A stretch of 12,420 bases of DNA. Source: an uncultured Clostridia bacterium. GTDB lineage: Bacteria > Bacillota > Clostridia > TANB77 > CAG-508. Location of the stretch: positions 1 through 12,420 of the forward strand of contig CAKPJR010000024.1 of the NCBI GenBank assembly GCA_934162925.1. Direction: 5' to 3'. Numbering within the stretch: the stretch's first letter is position 1; each line of letters opens with the position of its first letter. Below, piece after piece: positions 1 to 5,309 of this stretch. The notes beneath the pieces are model-generated. The model was not told the DNA's origin and did no database searches. It saw nothing but the letters and a program-made list of their open reading frames with translations. The position numbers and the translations under genes are program-made.

Positions 1-111
1 GCGGGGGAATACCCGTGAGCTTGGAGACCATTGTTTTTAAAATTAATATGTTATCTTATTTAATTAATCTAACAAAATTAAAATATGAAAAATTCCAAAA
101 ATTGCTCAAAA

Positions 112-135
112 CAAAGCGACTTTAGTCGCCCTTTG
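112..135. repeat. Small hairpin in the left intergenic region
   Basis: The arms GCGACT (117-122) and AGTCGC (125-130) pair perfectly around TT, and outer CAAAG/CTTTG bases (112-116 and 131-135) extend the fold with a small internal mismatch. It touches the 68-bp dispersed repeat that begins at 136. No coding function is seen. Confidence 0.5.
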
Positions 136-203
136 TTCTCGCCGATTTGAGTTTCCGAATGAAATGAGGAAATCTCAAAGGCAATAGCGATTATATCATT
201 TTT
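136..203 (-). repeat. 68-bp dispersed repeat, copy 1
   Basis: Read on the minus strand, this matches 10818-10885 on the plus strand at 63 of 68 positions by hand alignment, so the two copies are inverted relative to each other about 10.6 kb apart. Inside is a hairpin with arms TTTGAG(A)TTTCC and GGAAACTCAAA and an 11-nt loop. In the other copy one stem base changes to a G that keeps G-U pairing, which hints at an RNA fold made from this orientation. I see no ORF in it. It could be a miniature mobile element or a structured intergenic repeat. Confidence 0.75.
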
Positions 204-237
204 ATATACTAGGAAATGAGAAATTTCCTAGTATATA
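203..237. repeat. 35-bp perfect palindrome (15-bp stem, GAGAA loop)
   Basis: Arms 203-217 and 223-237 are perfectly complementary and separated by GAGAA. It directly abuts the 68-bp repeat. A partly decayed copy in the opposite orientation lies at 8442-8469. The stem is AT-rich and has no T-run after it, so it is not a typical terminator. It behaves like a small dispersed palindromic repeat. Confidence 0.75.
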
Positions 238-240
238 AGA

Positions 241-363
241 AAGGCATTTTGCTAAGTATGCCTTCGAAGAAAGTGCAAAATACATGCACTCGCTTTGCTC
301 TGGCAGAGCTAAGGAAGCCTAACCTTGTTGTATACGCAAAAATCTTCGATTTTTCCTATACAA
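241..363. repeat. Cluster of four hairpins, no gene
   Basis: Four successive inverted repeats fill the stretch before the dus terminator: AAGGCAT/ATGCCTT (241-264), AGTGCA/TGCACT (272-290), GCTCT/AGAGC (297-309), and a longer one at 328-363 made of TTGTATA/TATACAA outside and AAAAATC/GATTTTT inside. With the repeats at 112-237, nearly all of 112-363 is self-complementary. I see no ribosome binding site or credible ORF here. It could be an untranslated structured RNA or nested repeat insertions. Confidence 0.5.
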
Positions 364-364
364 T

Positions 365-393
365 AAAAAAGAATAGCTAATTGCTATTCTTTT
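365..393 (-). terminator. Intrinsic terminator of the min-rodA-dus operon
   Basis: On the minus strand an 11-bp perfect stem (AAAAGAATAGC at 367-377 with its complement at 383-393) is followed by a run of six T. It begins 11 nt after the dus stop codon. The A-rich flank on the other side could make it work in both directions. Confidence 0.85.
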
Positions 394-403
394 ATAAATT
401 TAT

Positions 404-1380
404 TCATATTAATTTAAAATATTCTTCTAGACATTCTATTAATTCACTTGTTTTTTCTATTTTATTTATTCTATCTCGCATTATGCTGGAATCTCTTAAA
501 TTTTTTATGTACCAACAAATATGTTTTCTCATTTCTCTTATTGCAATGTATTCTCCTTTTTCGTTAATTGCTAAGTCAAGATGTTCTTTTATTATATTTA
601 GTTTTTGTTCTTTTGTTATTTCATCTCTTTCTTCGCCTGCTAATTCTTTTATAAGATTATGTATAAACCACGGATTTCCGTAAATTTGCTCTGCCTACCA
701 TTATTCCATCTACGCCTGTATATTCAAACATCTTTTTAGCATCTTCTGCAGTTTTTATATCACCATTTCCTACTAAAGGTATTTTTATATTTTCCTTTAC
801 TTTCTTTATAATTTCTAAATCCACATGTCCGTGAATAGTATTCTTCTCTAGTTCTTCCATGTATTGTAATAGCAGATGCTCCAGCTTCTTCTATTATTTT
901 TGCAATTTCTACTGCATTTATATTTTTGCTATCCCAACCCTTTCTTATTTTTACTGTGACTGGTTTGTCTGTATTTTTCACTACATTTTTTACTATATCT
1001 TCTACTAATTTTGGTGATAGCAAAAGTTTGCTTCCATCTCCATTTTTTACTACTTTAGGAGCAGGACACCCCATATTTATATCTATTATATCAGCATCTT
1101 TAGAAATTTTATTAGCAGTCTCTCCCATTATTTCTGGTTCACTTCCAAATATCTGAAAAGCTATTGGTCTTTGCTCTCCTTCTGTATTTAAAAGCGTTTC
1201 TGTTTTTTTATCATTATAATGTAAAGCTTTACTACTTACCATTTCTGTATATACTAATCCTGGATTACTGCACTTTTTACATATTGTTCTAAATGGCAAA
1301 TCTGTGATTCCTGCCATTGGAGCAAGTAATATATTATTTTCTAATTTTATATTTCCAATATTTAATTCATGTATATACAT
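404..1380 (-). CDS. dusB: tRNA-dihydrouridine synthase (DusB-like), with two +1 frameshift sites
   Basis: It encodes an FMN-dependent enzyme that reduces uridine to dihydrouridine in tRNA. The start is the ATG at 1380 after AAAGGA, 11 nt behind the rodA stop. Family marks are PMAG (21-24), the catalytic Cys105 in NMGCPAPKV, and KIRKGWD (144-150). Read straight, the protein stops at residue 206. Skipping one C at 831 and one at 680 gives a 324-residue protein of normal family length (183 + 50 + 91 residues), ending at TGA 406-404, with HGRTREEYYS-G, GNGDI, GRANL-GNPWF and REMRKH all in place. Both breaks are at an in-frame CGG followed by A, and no other lesion is seen. Either this is a functional gene with +1 recoding, or two indels of exactly the same kind occurred. 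It is the last gene of the minD-minE-rodA-dus operon. DusB rather than another Dus type is an inference from length and motifs. Confidence 0.9.
678..680 (-). other. +1 frameshift site CGGA in dus (second)
   Basis: The minus strand reads TTA CGG AAA in the incoming frame, giving a stop about eight codons later at 659-657. Dropping the C at 680 gives TTA GGA AAT CCG TGG, that is L-GNPW, the conserved FMN-binding segment known from other Dus proteins as GRAALGNPW. Confidence 0.8.
829..831 (-). other. +1 frameshift site CGGA in dus (first)
   Basis: The minus strand reads TCA CGG ACA in the incoming frame and reaches a stop at 762-760. Dropping the C at 831 gives TCA GGA CAT GTG GAT, that is S-GHVD, continuing with LEIIKKVKENIKIPLVGNGD as expected for a Dus protein after the HGRTRE motif. 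Confidence 0.8.
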
Positions 1381-1391
1381 TTTATTCCTTT

Positions 1392-2499
1392 CTATTCTAT
1401 AAACAAATTCTTTTGCCTCTTGCTACTAATATTTAATAATAAGCCTATTAAAATGAAATTGGTTATAAATGATGTACCTCCATAACTAATAAATGGTAAT
1501 GGTACTCCTGTTATAGGCAAAAGACCTATTGTCATTCCTATGTTCTCTACTACATGGAATAAAAATATTCCGCACTATCCCCATTGCTATATATGAGCCC
1601 AAGTCATCTCTTGCAGTTTTGGCTACATTTATTGCCTTTGTAATTAATATTACATATATTACTATTATTAAGCTACATACAACAAAGCCTAATTCTTCTC
1701 CTATCATTGAAAATATAAAATCTGTTGTTTTAGGATATAGAAAACCTAAATGAGTTTGAGTTCCTTTTAACCATCCCATTCCAAACAGTTTCCCAGCTCC
1801 TATTGCTATTTTAGATTGTATTATATTATATCCAGCACCTCTTGGATCTATATTAGGATTTAAATATACATCTATTCTGGCTTTAGCATGTTCGGGTAAT
1901 ATAAAAAAGTACATAAGTGGAACAGTTATAAGTAGTATTGCAAAAGATATTATTATGTATTTTTTATCTATTCCTGATACGTATAGCATTAGAACTAAAG
2001 ATATTATATACGCTATTGCAGTTCCATAGTCTGGTTGTATAGCAATTAATATAATTGGTAGCACAACAGCACTTAATATAATTGCTAATTTTGATAATTT
2101 ATTTATTTCTTTTTTGGATTTCTTTTGAATATTAACGATTACATAACTTAAAAATATTATTATAAATACTTTTCCAAGCTCTGCTGGTTGAAATGCAAAA
2201 AAGCCAATATTAAACCAGCTTGTAGCTCCATTAATTGGTTTTGTAAACAGTACTGCTACTAATAATATTATTAGCGTTCCATAAAGATATGGTGAGATTC
2301 TAGCTATTACATTATAATCTATACTCATTACTGCAATCATTATTGGTATGCTTATTAATATCCATATACATTGTTTTTTGAATTCGTATAACTCTGAATT
2401 AATTGTTGCGCTATAAAGAGCTACTAGTCCTATTATTACTAGTAAAACTACGCATATTAAAATTCCCCATTCTGTGTTTTTTATAGCTCTTTTATTCAT
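1392..2499 (-). CDS. rodA: RodA/FtsW-family SEDS peptidoglycan polymerase, with one +1 frameshift site
   Basis: It encodes a multi-pass membrane glycosyltransferase that polymerises lipid II, paired with a class B PBP, for side-wall growth or division. The start is the ATG at 2499 with GAGAGG five bases upstream; an in-frame TTG at 2523 lies before this ribosome binding site. Family marks are QPAELGK, QPDYGTA, the GAGYNIIQSKIAIGAGKLFG stretch, and PKTTDFIFSMIGEE. Read straight, the frame ends at 1486 in nonsense. Skipping the C at 1572 gives a 368-residue protein (309 + 59) ending at TAG 1394-1392, restoring the signature NIGMTIGLLPITGVPLPFISYGG and the last membrane helices. The break is again an in-frame CGG followed by A. 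RodA is favoured over FtsW by the min operon context and length, but the two are hard to separate by eye. dus follows after 11 nt. Confidence 0.9.
1570..1572 (-). other. +1 frameshift site CGGA in rodA
   Basis: The minus strand reads GTG CGG AAT in the incoming frame. Dropping the C at 1572 gives GTG GGA ATA TTT, that is V-GIFLFHVVENIGM, matching the usual GIVGxxxFHxxxNIGM run of RodA proteins, where a Gly stands at this place. Confidence 0.8.
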
Positions 2500-2514
2500 T
2501 TTTACCTCTCTTAT

Positions 2515-2544
2515 AAAAAGCAAGTATTTAATTACTTGCTTTTT
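2515..2544 (-). terminator. Terminator-like hairpin between minE and rodA
   Basis: On the minus strand a 12-bp perfect stem (2544-2533 with 2526-2515) closes a 6-nt loop and ends in a run of five T. It contains the minE stop codon (2534-2532), and the rodA ribosome binding site (2510-2505) begins only about five bases after it. It could attenuate transcription from minDE into rodA-dus, or mark RNA processing. I see no separate rodA promoter in the 32-nt gap. Confidence 0.6.
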
Positions 2545-3110
2545 TTACTTACTTTCTTAGAAGCACTTTTTTTGTTTTGTGTATTTTTATTAGTCTGTTC
2601 TTTTTTTACTTCGTTTATACTTTCACTTTTTTCTTTAGGTTCTGCTTTTTCTTCTTCCTTTTTTGGCTCATCTTTCTGCTCTACTTGTCCATTTTTCTCT
2701 TCTTTTTTATCTTCTTCTTTTTCCTCTTTACTTTCTTTTCCCTCTATTTTTTCTTCTTTTTGTTCTTCTTTGCTTTCTTTATTTTCTTCTTTATTCTCTT
2801 CTTTTTTTATGTTATTTTTTATATTTACTATTGGAATATTAGCATAAAGTGAAGGTGCACCCTTTGTCCCATCTTCTGCTATTTCATTTGTTAATCTAAC
2901 ATCTATGGCAGATTCCTCAACTTCTATATATTTTTTTATTACCTCAATAATTTCTTGCTTCATTAATTCCAAAAAATCAGCTGAAACATTTGCTCTATCT
3001 TGCATTAATACTAGATGTAGTCTTTCTTTTGCAGTATCTTTGCTATGAGTAGTTTCTTTTGCCTCTGATTTCATTAATTTTTTAAAAAAATTTGCGATAC
3101 TTTCAAACAT
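2532..3110 (-). CDS. minE: MinE, cell division topological specificity factor, with a long charged tail
   Basis: It encodes MinE, which stimulates the MinD ATPase and drives its pole-to-pole oscillation so that the division site is placed at mid-cell. Residues 1-12 (MFESIANFFKKL) look like the membrane-contacting helix. The anti-MinCD/MinD-binding stretch around 27-66 is recognisable in AKERLHLVLMQDRANVSADFLELMK and the following KQEIIEVIKKYIEV, followed by the VRLTN strand of the dimer fold. Usual MinE proteins are about 85-100 residues. This one is 192, because residues about 99-192 form a low-complexity lysine/glutamate tail ending in SKKSK, with no predicted fold. The start ATG follows AGGAAGGG. 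minD lies 38 nt upstream. No minC is in the window. Confidence 0.93.
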   Translation of the reverse strand: MFESIANFFKKLMKSEAKETTHSKDTAKERLHLVLMQDRANVSADFLELMKQEIIEVIKKYIEVEESAIDVRLTNEIAEDGTKGAPSLYANIPIVNIKNNIKKEENKEENKESKEEQKEEKIEGKESKEEKEEDKKEEKNGQVEQKDEPKKEEEKAEPKEKSESINEVKKEQTNKNTQNKKSASKKVSKKSK

Positions 3111-3148
3111 CTTTTATCCCTTCCTAAAGCATATTTTTTTTATTTCTT

Positions 3149-3943
3149 TTATTTCTTTTTAAACCAACTTTTTATTTTAGCCCAAAAGCCTTTTTCTCTT
3201 CCTGGTATAGTTACTTCTATGTTTTCTCCTAAAACTCTTCTTGCAATTTCTATATATGCCTTACCAGATGGAGCTTTTTTATTTTTTATTACTGGCTCTC
3301 CTTTATTTGTTTGAGTTATTATATATTCATCATCTGGAACAACACCTATTAAGTCTACAGACAATAAATCTACAATATCTTCTACTTCCATCATTTCGCC
3401 TTTTTTAACCATATTAGGTCTTAATCTATTTACTATTAATTCTGGATTTTTTATTTCTGAGCTTTCTAGTAATCCTATTATTCTATCCGCATCTCTTATT
3501 GCAGATATTTCTGCTGTTGTTACAACTATTGCTCTATCAGCTCCTGCTATTGCATTTTTAAATCCTTGTTCAATTCCTGCTGGACAGTCAATTAATATAT
3601 AATCGAATTCTTCTTTTAACTTTTTTGTTAGTTCTTTCATTTGTTCTTCATTTATAGCTGTTTTATCTCTTGTTTGAGCTGCTGGAAGTAAAAAAAGCTC
3701 TTCAAACCTTTTGTCTTTTATTAATGCTTGTCTTAATTTGCATTTTTCTTCTACAACATCTACTATGTCATATACAATTCTATTTTCTAGTCCCATAACA
3801 ACATCAAGATTTCTAAGTCCAATATCTGTATCTACTAATACTACCTTTTTCCCAGCTTCTGCAAGACTTGAACCTAAATTTGCTGTTGTTGTTGTTTTTC
3901 CTACTCCGCCTTTTCCTGATGTTATAACTATTACTTCTCCCAT
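3149..3943 (-). CDS. minD: MinD, septum site-determining ATPase
   Basis: It encodes a ParA/MinD-type P-loop ATPase that binds the membrane in its ATP form and recruits division inhibitors and MinE. The deviant Walker A motif SGKGGVGKTT is at residues 9-18, with the signature Lys11 and Lys16. VDTDIGLRNLDVVMG follows at about 37-51, and the Walker B-like ILIDCPAG at about 116-123. The C-terminus, GFWAKIKSWFKKK, is the expected amphipathic membrane-targeting helix. At 264 residues it has the normal family length. The start ATG at 3943 has AGGAGG (3959-3954) ten bases upstream. It is the first gene of the operon minD-minE-rodA-dus. No CGG codon occurs in frame. Confidence 0.97.
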   Translation of the reverse strand: MGEVIVITSGKGGVGKTTTTANLGSSLAEAGKKVVLVDTDIGLRNLDVVMGLENRIVYDIVDVVEEKCKLRQALIKDKRFEELFLLPAAQTRDKTAINEEQMKELTKKLKEEFDYILIDCPAGIEQGFKNAIAGADRAIVVTTAEISAIRDADRIIGLLESSEIKNPELIVNRLRPNMVKKGEMMEVEDIVDLLSVDLIGVVPDDEYIITQTNKGEPVIKNKKAPSGKAYIEIARRVLGENIEVTIPGREKGFWAKIKSWFKKK

Positions 3944-3966
3944 TGGTTAATTTCCTCCTCAAAACA

Positions 3967-3996
3967 AAATAACTGTATTTTTCAATACAGTTATTT
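3967..3996 (-). terminator. Terminator hairpin of the 4055-4849 gene, overlapping the minD promoter
   Basis: There is a 13-bp perfect stem (3967-3979 with 3984-3996) and a 4-nt loop, followed on the minus strand by TTTTG then more T. It ends the upstream surface-protein gene. The -10 box of the predicted minD promoter lies inside its first arm, so the min transcript would start within the stem. Confidence 0.7.
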
Positions 3997-4021
3997 TATA
4001 ATTTTTTAGCAAAAAAGTCAA
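3993..4021 (-). promoter_or_regulatory. Promoter of the minD-minE-rodA-dus operon
   Basis: On the minus strand TTGACT (4021-4016) and TAAAAT (3998-3993) are separated by 17 bp, a near-consensus vegetative promoter. The minD start follows about 50 bp later. It sits between the stop codon of the upstream gene and minD. Confidence 0.75.
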
Positions 4022-4054
4022 TGTATAATGCTAAATTAATGATTTCCGTAAGAT

Positions 4055-4849
4055 TTATTGTTGTACTTGCAATTCATTTTTTTCTATTTTTTCTTCCAAG
4101 TTTATATCTAAATTTATGTTTTCTTTTACTATTAACGTCTCTGTTTTATCTTCATATCCATCTTTTGTTGCAATATAAACAACTTTGCTATTATATGGAA
4201 CTATAATAGGATTTTGAAATTCCACTTTTTCTTCATTAACTGTCAAACTCAGATTAGCATCTTCTGGAGTTATATTTATATTTAACCTGCAATTTCCTCC
4301 ATACTCATTTTTATTTGAATATGTATGTTTTATATTTTCTTCTGAATTAAGTATTTTTATTTCATGACCATTGCCTTCAAAGTTTCCTACTATTTTTGTG
4401 TTTTTCCCTATTGGAATCCAGTTTGAACTTTCATCAAATACATTTTCATATTTGCTTGCATAAACTTCATCATTAAATTCTATGTCATTCATTAATAAAT
4501 ATATTGTATTGTTATTTTCTTCTTCACTTTTTGGGTTGTCTTTATTAGCTGGGAATTTGTAAAATTTCCCATTTATACTTATTGTTTGGTCTTCTTCACT
4601 ATTTCCAATAGTAAGCAATTGTTCTGGTGTATATATTGGTATTATATTATTATTACTAAAATACCCATTATAAATCTCATCCATATTATAATTTTCATAT
4701 ATACTCTTAGTTTGAGCAATAATTTCTTTTTGTGCTTGTACTTTATTTGCTATTATTACATATGAGCTAATTAGAAAAGAAAGCATAAATAGTACAGAAA
4801 CAAGTACTAATATTGTTATAGCACCACTCTCACTTTTTATATTTCTCAT
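4055..4849 (-). CDS. Membrane-anchored surface protein with pseudopilin-like N-terminus and PEGA-like domain
   Basis: No exact family is recognised. Residues 1-9 are short and charged, and 11-34 form a single hydrophobic segment in the pattern ESGAITILVLVSVLFML, followed by ANKVQAQKEI. This resembles the N-terminus of type IV pilin-like or TadE-like proteins. Residues about 75-167 (IYTPEQLLTIG, YLLMNDIEFND, NWIPIG, FEGNGHEIKIL) follow the pattern of GLUG-type beta-helix repeats on cell-surface proteins. Residues about 187-251 (NINITPEDANLSLTVNEEKV, ending IATKDGYEDKTETLIV) look like a PEGA domain, which is usually extracellular and associated with cell wall or surface binding. No sortase motif is seen. 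The start ATG at 4849 follows GGAGG. It has its own promoter and terminator, so it is monocistronic. Confidence 0.75.
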   Translation of the reverse strand: MRNIKSESGAITILVLVSVLFMLSFLISSYVIIANKVQAQKEIIAQTKSIYENYNMDEIYNGYFSNNNIIPIYTPEQLLTIGNSEEDQTISINGKFYKFPANKDNPKSEEENNNTIYLLMNDIEFNDEVYASKYENVFDESSNWIPIGKNTKIVGNFEGNGHEIKILNSEENIKHTYSNKNEYGGNCRLNINITPEDANLSLTVNEEKVEFQNPIIVPYNSKVVYIATKDGYEDKTETLIVKENINLDINLEEKIEKNELQVQQ

Positions 4850-4876
4850 TAGTTACCTCCAATAAAATCTAATTTT

Positions 4877-4905
4877 ATTATACTGTAATACTTTTTCAAA
4901 AACAA
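4877..4905 (-). promoter_or_regulatory. Promoter of the surface-protein gene at 4055-4849
   Basis: On the minus strand TTGTTT (4905-4900) and a perfect TATAAT (4882-4877) are spaced by 17 bp, about 28 bp before the start codon. Confidence 0.65.
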
Positions 4906-4964
4906 TAGATTTTTTGTTTTTTCTTTAGTTACACATTAATTAGATAAATTGTAATTTGTGTGAG

Positions 4965-5070
4965 AGAACCCTCCGTCAAACCTTCGGTTTGCCACCTCCC
5001 TTAAATAAGGGAGGCAAGGTCTTGGCCCCATTATCTAAGGGGGCTGTCGGCGTAGCCGACTGGGGGTTCT
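4965..5070. repeat. Multi-hairpin intergenic repeat element (first of two)
   Basis: The ends AGAACCCTCCGTC (4965-4977) and GACTGGGGGTTCT (5058-5070) pair at 11 of 13 positions. Between them lie four further hairpins: CAAACC/GGTTTG (4977-4991), CCTCCCTT/AAGGGAGG (4995-5014), GCCCC/GGGGC (5025-5044) and GTCGGC/GCCGAC (5046-5060). The GC content is far above the surroundings. From memory, repeats starting AACCCTCCGTC with CCTCCCTT hairpins are common in genomes of gut Clostridia. There is no ORF. It could form a cloverleaf-like fold in RNA or single-stranded DNA. Confidence 0.8.
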
Positions 5071-5095
5071 TTTAATACAATATATTTTGAAACAT

Positions 5096-5205
5096 TGTAG
5101 GGGCAGGCCCTGTGTCTGCCCGAAAAAATCAATTGCATATATCCGAAAACAATTTCATTTCAATGTGTTTTGCGTTTTTGGGCGGACACAGGGCCCGCCC
5201 CTACA
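5096..5205. repeat. Long inverted repeat, GC-rich arms (second of two)
   Basis: The arms 5096-5121 and 5180-5205 (TGTAGGGGC at the tip, GGGCCCTGTGT in the core) are complementary at 24 of 26 positions around a 58-bp AT-rich centre with no ORF. Outer nonamers GTGTGAGAG (4958-4966) and CTCTCACAT (5207-5215) enclose both this and the preceding element, so 4958-5215 may be one composite insertion. It has the form of a non-autonomous miniature element. No target duplication is clear. Confidence 0.8.
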
Positions 5206-5309
5206 CCTCTCACATCCCACATCATACAGTACACATCTATTTAACAAATTCCAATTTCTTTGATTAAAATACCAGATTTAGGAAATGATATTATAAAAGG
5301 AGATTTTGT

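Noticed and set aside
3..125. Partial open frame entering from the left edge (starts GGIPVSLETIVFK)
   Set aside because: About 40 residues, ends at a TAG inside the repeat, no family recognised and only its first 30 bases are richer in GC. It could equally be a gene end or structured RNA end, so I do not call it.
381..683. 100-residue plus-strand frame opposite the end of dus
   Set aside because: The minus strand carries the conserved C-terminus of Dus; the plus-strand frame is a shadow.
2536..2852. Two long plus-strand frames opposite minE
   Set aside because: They are antisense shadows of the Lys/Glu-rich MinE tail, giving Phe/Ser/Leu-rich nonsense with no ribosome binding site.
4046..4048. 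CGGA with the same context (TTACGGAAATC) as the second dus site
   Set aside because: It lies in the old frame but after the TAA stop of the surface-protein gene, and skipping the C leads to a stop three codons later. It is not a frameshift site.
4958..5215. CRISPR array or tRNA-like gene in the GC-rich stretch
   Set aside because: There are no regularly spaced direct repeats, and the cloverleaf-like folding lacks a T-loop GTTCRA and CCA end. These are inverted-repeat elements.
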